Assembly: GCA_002964805.2 (NCBI GenBank)
Contig: PUDQ02000032.1
Location: forward strand, 744,001 to 808,000
Reading direction: 5' to 3'
DNA: 64,000 bases
Source of the DNA: Trametes villosa
Taxonomy: Eukaryota > Basidiomycota > Agaricomycetes > Polyporales > Polyporaceae
Translations under genes and position numbers: made by a program
The notes under the pieces: generated by a model
Database searches by the model: none
Told to the model about the DNA's origin: nothing
Seen by the model: only the letters and a program-made list of their open reading frames with translations
Part shown: positions 23,101 through 34,455 of the stretch, one piece after another
How the letters are laid out: each line of letters starts with the position of its first letter
Numbering within the stretch: position 1 is the first letter of the stretch

Positions 23101-24902
23101 TCAGGAGGATATTGAGGTTACCTGCCAAGTTGTGCAAGGTAAGCTTTAATATCGAAGGTGATATGAAGCCGGGTTCGACGTATCTCGACAGAGCGACTTT
23201 CGCAACTGGATGAACCCGCGCCACTTGCTGTGCTTCCGATCTACTCGCAGATGCCTGCGGATCTGCAGGCGAAGATCTTCGAACCTACGCCCGACGGCCG
23301 CCGTAAGGTCATCGTAGCCACCAACATTGCGGAGACGTCTCTGACAGGTGCGCGTTCCCGCTCTGGTCAAATCATCACACACTGAGGGTTGTTCAGTCGA
23401 CGGTATCCTCTACGTGGTGGACGCGGGCTACTCGAAGCTGAAAGTTTACAATCCGAAGGTCGGTATGGACGCCCTGCAGATCACCCCTATCAGTCAAGCG
23501 AACGCCAACCAACGGACGGGTCGTGCCGGTCGCACAGGCAGTGGGTTCTGCTACCGCCTCTACACGGAGATGGCGTTCCGGAACGAGATGTTCGCGAACA
23601 ACATTCCCGAGATCCAGCGGACGAACCTCGCGAACACCGTGCTGCTGCTCAAGTCGCTCGGCGTGAAGAACCTGCTCGAGTTCGACTTCATGGACCCGCC
23701 GCCGCAGGCGAACATGCTGAACTCGATGTACCAGCTCTGGGTGCTCGGCGCGCTCGACAACGTCGGGGACCTGACCGCGAGCGGGCGCAAGATGAGCGAG
23801 TTCCCGATGGAGCCGAGCATGGCGAAGATGCTCATCCAGTCCGTCGAGTACCGCTGCTCCGCGGAGATGCTCACGATCGTCTCCATGCTCTCCGTCCCGA
23901 GCGTCTTCTACCGCCCGAAGGAGCGCCAGGAGGAGGCGGACGCCGCGCGCGAGAAGTTCAACGTGCCCGAGAGCGACCACCTCACGCTCCTGAACGTGTT
24001 CAACCAGTGGAAGTCGCACGGGTTCCGCGACGACTGGGCGCTGCGCCACTTCTTGCACCCGAAGCTGCTCAGGAAGGCGCGCGAGGTGCGCGCGCAGCTC
24101 GAGGACATCATGAAGTTCCAGAAGATGGAGATCATCTCGGCGGGGACCGACTTCGACGTCATCAGGTGCGTTGCGGCCCGCTGTGCGCTTTCTGGGGGGG
24201 AAGGGGGCTGACCGCAGAGCAGGAAAGCGATCACTGCGGGATACTTCCACCAGGCCGCGCGCGTGAAGGGTATCGGAGAGTTCGTCAACATCCGGACAGG
24301 CCTCCCGACCCACCTCCATCCGACGAGCGCGCTGTACGGCCTCGGCTGTAAGTCAATAGTGCCTGGGTCGCGTGTTTTGTTTTCTGACGGCCGTGACAGA
24401 TACGCCCACGTACGTCGTGTACCACGAGCTCATCCTGACATCGAAGGAATACATGACCCAAGTCACCGCCGTCGACACCTACTGGCTGGGTGCGCCCTAC
24501 CACTCTCCCTCCCTAGTACCGCCCTGCTGACCCCTGTGTACGCGTCACACAGCCGAGCTGGGCTCCGTCTTCTACTCCGTCAAGGAGAAGAACTTCGACG
24601 AGCGCGGCAACCGGCGGCAGGCGGACCGCGAGTTCTCCAGGAAGGCCGAAATAGAGACCGCGATGGCGCTCGCGCGCGAAGAGTGCGTCCCTTTCGCTGT
24701 GCTTGTGATGGTGGCGTGCCCCGTGGACACCCCGCTGAATTGCCTCTGCTCTAGGACCGCGAAAAAGGCGCAGGAGGAGGCGCTCGCCGAGAAGACGGGG
24801 TCGGGGAGCTCGAGGATCATCGTGCCAGGCACCCCGCGCCATACCGGCATCGGCGCGGGCGCGCGGGTGTCCGCGACGCCGCGGCGGCGCGTCGGGATCT
24901 AG
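20137..24902 (+). CDS. PRP16: Pre-mRNA-splicing DEAH helicase PRP16/DHX38
   Basis: About 17 exons. The start ATG at 20137 gives a helical N-terminus ([20 protein letters not shown]) continuing to [19 protein letters not shown] after the first intron. An Arg/Asp-rich region follows, then the PRP16-specific block [20 protein letters not shown] and SLGNIMGVK. Helicase motifs are [10 protein letters not shown] (I), [15 protein letters not shown] (Ia), DEAH (II), TSATM (III), [10 protein letters not shown] (V) and QRTGRAGR (VI). The winged-helix, ratchet and OB-fold regions come last, with a basic end [15 protein letters not shown] at 24902. In the spliceosome PRP16 acts after step 1 and remodels it for step 2. 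The PPFLDGR block and N-terminus exclude PRP22 and PRP2. Confidence 0.95.
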
Positions 24903-26067
24903 ATGCTAGATGCTGGCGAGTGCTATTTGTACGTTTTCTGTAATCTATCGGACAGACCATCGCATCCCGGACACGCTAGCGGAGTGGAGTGAGGAAGTCG
25001 TAGGTGTGCCGTGTGTGCCGCTGTGAAGCAGGGCGTGTGTTACGACGTCGACGGGACCTGCTGAGCTTCTTTTCCCGCTAGCTTCGGCCGTTCCACCACG
25101 CCATTCATTGCATGTGCGGGGTGAAGGATGAGGCGACATGCACCATCTAGGAACACGAAAAGTCGGTCGACTAGGGTTACGTTACCCGTAGGCATACCCG
25201 GTGTCAAGGCGGGCAAAGCGAAGATCCCTCTGTCGACGTCTATGGGGATAGAGTGGTAGGGGACTATATGGGGGCCAACAACGGGCTTGATTTTCTATAA
25301 ATGCCCTATCCAGAAAACCAGGACGATCACGAATCGTGTGCTGAAGTAGATATTCGCGGTTCCCGCCCGCTCAAACTTCTCCTCACGGAGCCGCTCTTCT
25401 AGGCTGCTAGTGAATGAATGGGAGCGTGAGCATCTGACAATTCGCTAGTCGTCATAGCTCGCTGGCCCGTGCTATTTCTGATCCTCATGCCACCTGAGCT
25501 TGTTTTGCTGCTGGTCCCTGCACGCTCGCGATTTCATCTCACGCCTGCCGGGCACGCTGCACGCAGAGTGCGCTCGAAAAGGACGAACGTACATGTGTGA
25601 CATGGTGTGACAGGTACCTGGGCAGTCGCCATCAGCTTGTCTGCTTTTGCCGGGCTCTTATAGGCTCTACCCCCGCCCACCACCTCCTCCCTGCGCCCCC
25701 TCCTACGAGGCTACGAGACTCCGCTGCAGACTGGCAGTGACCCACAGCATCGCCCTGGATCCACTTTATCGTCTCTTCATTTCAGCAGGCGCCGGCGATT
25801 CAATCTCTATCTCATCGATCTAGGCCGTCGCGGAGCTCTGCAGCGTTCTAAACTAGCCCGGGACCGCCCCGTACCTTTTCCCGCCTTCAGCTGCCGCGGT
25901 GAGTGTTCTTGATGTCATGTACCACGCACAGGCCTCGTTCAGGCGACTCAACCGCCGGATGCTCGCCAGCTCGCAGCGGATCAACCGAATCTCCTAGTAT
26001 ATCCCGGTTATCTGCAGGGGCGGTATAGGAGCCGAAGTATACTCCCCGCCCGATTGAGATCCTTTCA
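24903..26067. promoter_or_regulatory. Upstream region of the copper-fist gene
   Basis: About 1.16 kb without a convincing frame. Its first part should be the PRP16 3' UTR and its last part the promoter and long leader of the copper-fist gene, with C/T-rich tracts at 25670-25700. No transposon or RNA gene was recognised. Confidence 0.4.
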
Positions 26068-27712
26068 ATGGTGCGCCGGGCCCGATTATGCTACGCACGT
26101 CAACACTGACAGCCTGCGGAAGGTCTACGTCAACGACAAGAAGTTCGCCTGGTCCGTCGAAGCCCCCTGCACTGCTCCCCCGCGTATGATTGCCTTCTGA
26201 CTCTGACTTTCCCCGCGATTATAGCGAGTCGTGCATAAAGGGCCACCGCTCGTCCAACTGCCAGCACACGGACCGGCCGCTGTTCGAGATCAAGAAGAAG
26301 GGCCGCCCGGTGTCGCAGTGCGAGAAATGCCGCGAGCTGCGTAAGACGAAGCGCATGCACTCCAAGTGCACCTGCGCGACCGCGGAGCCTGGGCCATCCT
26401 CGCAGGCACAAGCGCTACCTGGGAAGGTTGGCGCCGAGGAAGAGGGCGCTCCGAAGCCTAAGGGTGCGTACCAGATCGCTGTCTGGTCCTATGACACTGA
26501 CTCAATCTCCGCTGTGTAGCTCGGAGATTTAAGCCTATTGCGCCTGCCCTTCCCAATGGAATCAAGGACATTCTAACTTCAACAGCTGGGCCGTCATCGT
26601 CAGGCTCTCTCAACCTGTGCCGGTGCGGCGGCAAGGAGGCGTCAATATGCACATGTGGTCACGAACGCGCCCCACCTTCATCTATCGCCTCCAATGGCGG
26701 TCTTGCAGCTCTCGCACAGGCGGCTATGTTCTGCTGTGGCAACGATATCCCGAGTGCATCTGTTCCACCATCGGCACCGGTAGTGATGACGGTCCGCGAA
26801 GAGACCATTCCTAGCACAGCTATTCTACAGGAAGAAAGCTCCCGGAAACACCCCCGAGGGTGCTGCTCCAGCCAACCGTCCTCACGCCCTCCCTCCCCGA
26901 AAGCGAAACGGTCGAAGCACGCATCGCACACCCACTCCCAACCATCCTCGACGCTCCCCCCGCTCTTCACGCCCGACATCCACCTTTCCTCCGACTCCAC
27001 CAGCCGCCCACCGGCGTTCCCGCCCATCCCGCCGCTCAGCGCGCTCACCTCCATCTCGTACGCCGCGCCCGAGTGCTGCTGCGGCACGGACTGCGCGTGC
27101 CCGGGCTGCCTCAAGCACCGAGGCGAGGCGCACGCGTCCGCAGACTTCGAGGACTGCGCGGAGGGCTCGTGCGGACTTTGCGTCGACCACGAGGGCGGCG
27201 CCGCGCTCCCGCTGCCCGCCGCCGTCTCCGCCTTCTCATCCTTCCCTGCTTTCTCCTTTTCCACCTCCACCTCCACCTCCGCTTTCCCTCACACCTCCGG
27301 TACCTCTGCGCAGTCACAGGCAGAGGAGAAGAAAGCGGGCGGCACGAGCTTCATCGACGCGTTCTTCGCGCGCGCCGCCGCGCTCCCGCCTCCCCCGCCG
27401 TCACGCCCACGCGCGCTCGACCCGACGGACGTGCGCGTGTACCCGCCCGCGCTCTTCGCTGGGGGCGCGGGTGGTGCCGGGGCACGCGAGGCGTTTGGGC
27501 TCGTCGCGGTCCCGAAGCTGGAGTGCAGCTGCCCGGGCGGGTGTGGCTGCCCCGAGGGGCGCTGTGCGTGCGGGGATTCGTGTACTGGGTGTGGGCCGGG
27601 GCTGGGTGAGGATGAGGAGGCGGGTGAGGCAGGGGAGGCAGGGGAGGCAGGCAAGGAGGGGGAGAAGGGGGAGACAAGGACGAGGACTGCCGTTGGGGGT
27701 TGCTGTGGATAG
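26068..27712 (+). CDS. Copper-fist transcription factor (CUF1/MAC1/ACE1-like)
   Basis: The copper-fist domain reads VYVNDKKFACESCIKGHRSS, then NCQHTDRPLFEIKKKGRP and QCEKCRELRKTKRMHSKCTC, with zinc-binding Cys/His and the KGRP minor-groove motif. The initiator is inferred to be a one-codon coding exon: ATG at 26068, then a 52-nt intron (26071-26122), then GTC TAC GTC. Further introns lie at 26152-26224 and after PKPK near 26460. Beyond the DNA-binding domain are Cys clusters typical of copper sensing (CRCGGKEASICTCG, ECCCGTDCACPGC, CSCPGGCGCPEGRCACG). A Ser/Pro-rich region separates them and the end is acidic and Glu/Ala/Gly-rich. Expected role: copper-regulated control of copper and iron uptake or metallothionein genes. 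Activator of uptake versus detoxification cannot be decided. Confidence 0.9.
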
Positions 27713-28199
27713 TACGGCGTGGGTGAAAGCGTGGGTTTTTGATGCTATCTTCTATTGGTCGAGTGTGCTGTGTACGCTGTGTAGTCGCGTCGTGCTACGA
27801 TACCTGCTGTATGTCGGCACTTTCATCTTTCTCTGCAGGGTTCGTGGTTATTTGCTCTGTCCGGGGTGCAATCATTGTACAATGCTATCCTGTCCAGCTC
27901 GAAGGTCTCCCCAGGGTCTCATATCCTATAAATGTGGACGGATGTATCGTGTATTTCGCTTCTGGTGGATCCGGGCCCACCGGATAGCTACCTTGAACAG
28001 CACCCTCCGGGGCGGCGAAGAGCCCTCCATCGTGCGGTGTGGGGGTATCCCGAGTTCAATCCAAATGATAATAATCGCACACCGCACAACGCACACATCC
28101 GTATACGCCCAGCCCGAAGCGCTCCGGCCGCCTCGCGCTCGGCCCATCTACACGTAGATTCTCCTGCTGCTCGTACAGTACACTCGCTCGTGGGGGTCA
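27713..28199. other. Convergent 3' region between copper-fist and E2 genes
   Basis: About 490 bp between two convergent stop codons, so it should hold both 3' UTRs and terminators. No gene or repeat was recognised. Confidence 0.45.
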
Positions 28200-29262
28200 T
28201 CATACACTACCGCAAACCCGCACCGTCAACATTGTTCGCGTGCGGAGAGCAATAGAAGGACGTACTTGTCATCTGAGAGCGGCATGGTACGCGGACAGGG
28301 TGAAGCGCTTGAGCTTGAGCTTGTAATGGATATGTGGCAGTTGGACGTACCGTGGAAGTCCCACCGGGTCTGTGGGGAGACAAGCGGGAGTAGGTGAGCC
28401 TAGCGCGAGCGGGGCGGGAGAAGGCGCAGACGCACCTTCTTGGGGTTCTCGGGCGCGTGCGCGACGTAGCGGTCGTTGTCTGGGGGACTGCAGTCGTGGC
28501 GTTTTCAGCACCGTATGCCAAGCGCGCGCCAGTGAACACTCGGGCGTAGTGAGGAGGATCACTTACCGTTCCTTAGTCTGCTCGCCGAACGCGGGTACAG
28601 ATGTTAGCAATCACAGAAAGGAAGGAAGGAGGGAGGGGAAAGGCGGACTTTGCAGGACGCGAGCATGCTCTGGATCGTGACGCAGACGGAGACGACGCTC
28701 AGTACGGGGGACCACTCGCTCCCCAGGATGGACGCGCATATCTGCGTGTTCCAGAACCGGTCAGCTGCGCTCCAAGGAGACAGACGGGGCGAGGGATGCT
28801 GCGGCGTGCGCGCTTACATGGCCGTTAGAGTATACATGCTGCGGTGGGCGCGGGGTGTTAGCATAGCGAGAGGAAAGAACGCGTACGAGAGGTGGGCGTA
28901 CGGGGTGGACGGGAGCCTTGTACTTGTCGTCGACGACGAACTGTACGGCGGGCGCGGAGATCGGGTACTGGTTGTCGAACCGGAAGAGGAGCGCAAACTT
29001 CTCGCCCTGAGGAGATGCGGCGCGTCGATATACAGCAGTACGCGGGGATAGTGTGCGTACCTCGTAGATCGTGCCGCCGAGGACCTCGACGGAGAGGGTC
29101 CAGCGGGTGAAGTCGTCCGCCTGGAGAACCGCGATACCTAAAGACAGCAGTTAATCATTCCGTGATGTTTCAAAGTGAGTATTACGGTGGCGCACCGACT
29201 GGTGTGCCCTCCTTCTTGATGTCCATGAGCTCCTTCTGCAATCGGCGGGACGAGACGGCCAT
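28200..29262 (-). CDS. UBE2W: UBE2W-type ubiquitin-conjugating enzyme E2
   Basis: Intron-dense gene encoding a short E2. The start MAVSSRRLQKELMDIKKEG is followed by WTLSVEVLGGTIYE, GEKFALLFRFDNQYPISAPA, PVHP/HVYSNGH/ICASILGSEWSPVLSV, SVCVTIQSMLASCK, then ERPPDNDRYV, ENPKK, TRWDFH and a short end. The active-site Cys is in HICASIL. HPH in place of the usual E2 HPN motif, and the ERPPDN...NPKKT tail, point to UBE2W/Ubc16. That E2 ubiquitinates protein alpha-amino termini in animals. A micro-exon of 11 nt (ACTAAGGAACG at about 28565-28575) is needed to join CK to ERPPDN, and the last exon supplies only a few bases before the TGA at 28200. Confidence 0.88.
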
Positions 29263-29765
29263 GGTGGTAGTACAGTCGGGGTGTGTGCGTGTAGCTCTGT
29301 CGTCTGTCAGATTCCTTCGTAAGGGTGTTCTTGCTCGTAGTGCGCGTGCGCGTGTCGAGCGTGTGGGGATAAGAGGGAGGCGGGAGCTGGAGAGGGAAGA
29401 GTGGCTGCGAGAGTGAGCTGAAGCTGCAGCGGCTCCGGGAATCGACCGCGGCACCGCCCCAGTCGATCACTTCCGGCTCACCGGGCCGCAGCCCGTACAC
29501 GCACAAACGCTGTGGCGGGAGAGGGCGGGAGGGTGTCGGCGAGCTTGCCTTTCCACCACCACCGTGGCTTTCAGTTGCGGCAGGATAGGCTGACACATTT
29601 ATTGATCTGTGCTCTCCTCACTAGTACTTGGTCTTCTGAGCGTTTTGCCACATATATACCGCTAAATCAGTCCAATACACCACTCTGAGGCTGTGGTATG
29701 TCTGTGAGTGCTGCCGTCTCTTGTTACGGTATACGCGTAGACAGTGACTCACACGCAGGTCGACC
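29263..29765. other. E2 promoter and left flank of the kinase relic
   Basis: About 500 bp upstream of the E2 start and of the FunK1 relic, which run divergently. No kinase N-lobe exon is found here, showing that the relic is truncated. Confidence 0.45.
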
Positions 29766-30492
29766 TTGTTCCGTCTGCAGAGCACCGCTATGTTCATGGC
29801 GAGCGAGCTGTTATATAGCATCGCGTCCAATCGCACGCGCTCGATCCCACCGACAGCATCATACGACCTCCAGTCTTTCTTCTGGACGATCCTTTACGCC
29901 ACCTTCGCGAACACGGCCGTCGAGATCACAGCAAGACCGGCTACAGAGGTTGACGGGATCAAGGACTTCAACCGCGCACGCTTCGTGGAAGAGTGCGACC
30001 TACTCTTCTCTGGGAGCACGCCCCGAAGCCTCTTCGCCCAACGATACACGGCTTTCGAGCAAGTCTCTCGACTTGCGGAGGAGAGTAGCTTTGTGGCGGG
30101 CATCGAGAATCTGCTCGCGTACCTCGAAGCGAAGAACGACCCTTTCACACACTTTCTCCCATTTGTATGGACGCACCTCCTACGGTGTCAGCCAGTGCGA
30201 CGATTCACCGTACCGGCACGGCTCCAACGTTCAGTGACCCTTCCTGGCGAAGCTTTGGAAGAAACACGGCCCCGGGTATCCAACTGGGCGTCCCGGTGAC
30301 TCGGCATATGTGTCCAGCTCCTACGCGGTGGAATACGATCATACTAAGCTCATTGCTCTCCTGCACGCCGCGCTGTTCATATGCGATGAAGTCGAGGCGT
30401 CGCAGCGAACCAATGGGGAGGACTCGAGTGAAGATGACGGGCACGGGGCTTCCAAAGACGTATCGCGAGGGGGTGACGTCGGGGACGGGTAG
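29766..30492 (+). pseudogene. FunK1 fungal-type kinase C-terminal relic (copy A)
   Basis: After an acceptor-like CTGCAG, the frame gives STAMFMASELLYSIA, YDLQSFFWTILYATF, LFSGSTPRSLFAQRYTAFEQ and AGIENLLAYLEAKNDP, the C-lobe pattern of FunK1 kinases (activation-segment end, then HDLQSF helix). Around 30230 the frame is lost. The family sequence resumes in another phase (LWKKHGPGYP..., SSYAVEYDHTKLIALLHAAL) and ends at 30492. The catalytic N-lobe and HRD/DFG regions are absent, with only 500 bp to the next gene. It is therefore non-catalytic, probably a decayed copy. A paralogous relic lies at 38251-38949. Confidence 0.78.
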
Positions 30493-30744
30493 TTCTACGG
30501 ATGCAATCAGCGGGGGAAGTCGTCGTCTTCGTATGTCACGTAGGTATCTGTTTGCGCGTAGTGGTGGCCCGAGATCACACAATTCGCGTGTACTCAGTAC
30601 TCAGGCGAGGCCCGCCCCAGTTGTCCCGTATGCGACCGCCCGCCAAGCGAACGGTATGACCGAGAAATCATCCATTATTCCCTGCATCCACCAGACATTA
30701 AACCCAAATAAACATGACATCGTCCCACAGATTTACAACCCTGA

Positions 30745-31819
30745 TCACACAGGAGACCCGGTGCTGGCGAACTTGTACGTGGCGTACATGAAGTGCAGAT
30801 TGAGCGTGCACACAACGCGCTTGCGGTCGGCGTCGTCCTTCGGGCGTTTGATGTCGAACTTATCGCCCGTCAGCGTCGCGAACACTGGGTCCATCGCGAG
30901 GACCCTCCAGCACCACTCCTCGCGCTGGCAAAACACAAGCAGGCGCGTGAGCATGGGGAAGAAGGGATCGGCATGCGTGCGCGACGTACGAAGTCCTGGT
31001 AGACGGTGATCGAGTACGCGTCGAACGCGGTGTGCAGGTCCGCGCGCAGCAGCACGCCGTTGCTCGCGCTCGTGAGGAACTGGTTCGTCATCTGCACGTC
31101 CTCGTGGAACACGCTCTGCGCCATCCAGTCCCACTGCGCGCGCTTGATCAGCGGTGGCGGACGGCGGGGAAAGCACCGAAGGACTCACGAGCTGGAAGTT
31201 GGCGGAGGCGGGGCAGACGTGCGCGGCCTCGACGCCGACGCCGCGCACCCTGCCGGAGAGGACGCACTTGGTGTAGGCGCCGTTGATGGTGTCGGCGAAC
31301 TGGTCAAGGGGAGAAGTCAGCGCCGCGTCGGGACATAGCGCTACGCAAGCTGTCGGTGCGCACCTTGCCGCCGCGGTTGGTCGCGCCCACCCTGTCCCAG
31401 TTGAGCTGCTGGACCTCCGCGCGGGCATAGCACTGATAGCCTTTCGCGAGATGTCAGCATCCATCGCGGTATGCCGCCATTTGTGTAAAGGCGCGTACCC
31501 TGCTTACGGACGTCGATCTGGTAGTCGGCAGCGGTGACCGCCTGGTGAGAGTTGGGATCCAGGGCTTGTCCGTGCGGGAGCTGCACGATGAGCCACCGCC
31601 CGTCCCCGGGGTTGAGCTGCGGCTGGTCTTTGCCGGATCGCACCGCCATCACCGAGTTGACCATGCCGTAGAGGTGGTAATGGGAGACACCCAGCGCCGT
31701 GCGCGCCCCTGGAACGGCGGTCAGGAAGAGGGCGAAGAAGGACAACTCGGCGTAAACGCACTGATGATAACCCTGTCGCCAACTGCGACTGAGATGTTAA
31801 GAGCGTTGGTGGCCTGCAT
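30745..31819 (-). CDS. HNH-nuclease-domain protein
   Basis: ATG at 31819 (MQATNALNISVAVGDRVII) and at least five exons. The first splice (ATC A/GTGCG...CCAG/GG) leads to ALGVSHYHLYGMVNSVMAVR and LPHGQALDPNSHQAVTAADY. Then come YARAEVQQLNWDRVGATNRG and the HNH core: CVLSGRVRGVGVEAAHVCPA followed by SNGVLLRADLHTAFDAYSI. The order His in EAAHVCPA, Asn in NGVLLR, His in DLHTAFD matches the HNH_2-type domains abundant in agaricomycetes. The C-terminus reads HFMYATYKFASTG. The role is unknown; the family is lineage-expanded and may be nuclease, DNA-repair or element-derived. The catalytic residues look complete. Confidence 0.78.
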
Positions 31820-32451
31820 GGTCGGTTTGCGAGTGGGTGCGAGAACTTGTATAAAGACGAGCGTTGGAATGGGAGGTGTTGAGTAGTCGCTGCCCTCGCC
31901 GAGCTGTTTTTATACCGCATATCCCAGGGGCAATTTCGAGGACAAAGAACCTGGACCGCCGGAGGAGGACGGGCACAAGGGACGGCACGTCTAACACTTG
32001 TGCCTCTGCTGTCGAAAATCAGGCACGCACCGGGGAGGGCGCGTCGCCGAGAAGTGCTAGTGTCACACGGCGTTTACTCCAACTCGGGTCCGGGGAGTTA
32101 GGCACGCTGCGGAGGTCGATTCGCGTGCGTTGTTGGTGGGGCATGTCATCCTGGGCCGCGCCAGTGGGGCGCTTTAATTGTGAGTTCCTTGTGCCTGGTA
32201 TGGTAATCGGCCTTCAAGTATGAGAGCAGTGCCCGGTCCTCTGCTTCGCCGCTTCAAGTCGCGACGCGCGCGCGACACCAGGGGCAGGGCGGGAGCCATC
32301 CGCTGGTCGTATAGCACCGGCGGGGGCTAGGTCCGTCCAGGGGGTAACGATGTTCGGGGGTACATGAAGGGCTACATCGAGATTGCCTATACAGAAGTGG
32401 TAATACATGGGGGGCGAAGCAATGTTCTATCACACCTTGTCAACGACGCGT
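31820..32451. other. Spacer between HNH and SDO1 genes
   Basis: About 630 bp upstream of the HNH gene and downstream of the SDO1 stop, both on the minus strand. No convincing gene or repeat was seen. Confidence 0.4.
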
Positions 32452-34128
32452 CTAACTTCCGGCGGTCGCGGCGAAGGTCAGGGTCTCGAGGCGACCGCGT
32501 CCTTTGCACTCCTTCTGGAGTAGGTCGTTGAGGATGCGGAATTGGCTTGGGTCGATGAGCAGAATCTGGAGAAACGCAGCGTGATTAGCGGAGTTACTGC
32601 TTACGGGGGCTAGTTGACTTACCGCCTCCCACTCGTCGGCGCCTTGTTCATCCTTCTCCACTGAGTCTGCGCCCTGCAGGATCTTCGGCTTCACGTTCCC
32701 CACGTCGGCGACAGGGAGGGAGACGCGGACGCGCATACGGGCGCGCTGAATAGGCAGCTTTGAGTTCGTCTGGATCAGCTTGATGCATTCCGATACCTGC
32801 ACGGTATGCTCATCAGTAGGGCGCACTCATCGCACATGGTGTAGGTTCGGCGCTCACCTGCGCCTTCGCGTTCTTCCCTGGGCGCACGCTGAAGCCGGCC
32901 TCCGTCATAGCCTTGTCGATGACGCCAACGGGATACGGACGTTGTGTCGCGGGATCGACGCATTTCTCTGCCACGAGGGTCGCGATCTCCTTCCGAACGG
33001 ACGTAAGGTCATGCTCGCGCTCCTTGTCGCCGACTTGCACTTCGCCCTTCTGCAAGATCTGGACGATTATGAGCAAACAGATCATCCCAAGACCCACAAA
33101 AATGACATGAAATGATTCCGCGTGCCGCATTGTGGAAGGATCACGAAGCCCCCCGTAACTCCAAAACAGGACAGTATTCAGCGTATTCTCCTCGCGTATC
33201 CTTCCATCGCTGAGCCGACCAAAATGCTCAACTGTATATGCCTTGGATATTCAGCCATGTTGGCCATGAGATCGCAACTCATCCTACTGCTAAAACATGC
33301 CTCGCTGTGAGGCTTTGCTGAGGGGCCAGGCGCAAGAATTTCCGATGCAAAAGCGCTGAGTACGTGTAGGTTTGGACGTCGCGAGCTGTTATGAAAATGT
33401 CTTGACACAGTTATGATATGTTAAGACATTATCATGCCATTTCTCTCGCTTTGAGATGGGGTGGCAGATGCAGTGTACGCCACGCAGGCCACTGTGTGCT
33501 TCTCCAACGGCGGCTCGAGAAGAGTTAGCTGGCGCAAGCAGTCACGCATTCGGACAGTCGCGGGGCCGCCTGAATATGTGGCTACGAGCAGCCGCAATCA
33601 CCCGTGTTCTGTCATTTGGCAAGAGTTTGGCCATTCCCCCATGAAGGCGGAATAGTACAAGCGCGTAACGGAACAGCGCGCGACGCACCGATGACCTCCA
33701 TTCGTACGGTCGGAGTCTCTCTCACTGCAGCCACCCGGGTTCAGTAGGAGTTGGATCTCAGCTCCGAGTCCCACTACCACAGATCTTACATATGCTCGAT
33801 GGGCACGTACCTCCTTCACTATGGTGTTCGTGTCTGTCGTATTGAAAGACTTCTTGAGTTCCTGATGCTTCGCGAGCTCGCCCTTGGAGACGTTCACGAA
33901 GACGTTCGCGATCTGGAGGACATCATCGATGTTGGTCTCTACGCCGCTGCGCCATTCCTGCACTTTGTTCTTGTAGCATGCGATCTCGAAACGCTTGCCG
34001 CCTTTCTTGAGGCGAACGATCGAGACATTTGTGAGTCTGTGGGGGGACTATATTAGGCATTCAGCGAAGAACAAGATGGTAAGGTGGACGACGCACTTGA
34101 TCTGATTCGACGGTTGGTTGATCTGCAT
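32452..34128 (-). CDS. SDO1: Ribosome maturation protein SDO1 (SBDS)
   Basis: The start [10 protein letters not shown] (ATG at 34128) is followed, after one intron, by [60 protein letters not shown], then [55 protein letters not shown] and a final exon with [19 protein letters not shown]. This is the full three-domain SBDS protein, which works with the GTPase EFL1 to evict eIF6/TIF6 from new 60S subunits. One intron (33059-33810, 752 nt) is about ten times longer than the others in this window. It has a good donor (GAG/GTACGTG) and acceptor (GTCCAG/ATC). Confidence 0.94.
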
Positions 34129-34455
34129 TCTGCGCCTGTCGTTATCGTTGTCGTTGTCGTCGTGGGGGTCGATGAGGTGGAGGCAAAAGTCGATGAGTGC
34201 GGGGCTTAATGATGACGAAAGTTCGGTACCGCGATGAAGCTGTAATATTGTAATTGAGGTACGACTCAATTACCCTTTTGGGCAAAACACAGCCTGCAGA
34301 ACTCCTGCGATCACTTGGCCCTTGGCTGGTCCTCCGCGCACAAATACCCCACCCCCCTCTTGTTCTCTGCTCTCACTGTCTGCGTAAAGGCGCGACCTGA
34401 ACATCACATAACCTGGAGACCAGCGAGTTGCGCGTGTCGCGTTATCTGCGAAGAT
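34129..34455. promoter_or_regulatory. Divergent promoter region SDO1 / RVS167
   Basis: About 330 bp between two divergent start codons. A short tract of alternating GTT/GTC (34138-34160) lies next to the SDO1 start. No TATA box was recognised. Confidence 0.4.

Noticed and set aside
23393..24319. 308-codon minus-strand frame opposite PRP16
   Set aside because: Leu/Arg/Val-rich repetitive composition is typical of the antisense of G+C-rich coding sequence. PRP16 is certain on the plus strand.
20137..24902. Assignment of the DEAH helicase to PRP22/DHX8
   Set aside because: The N-terminal blocks ([24 protein letters not shown]) are specific to PRP16/DHX38, and the S1 domain expected for PRP22 is absent.
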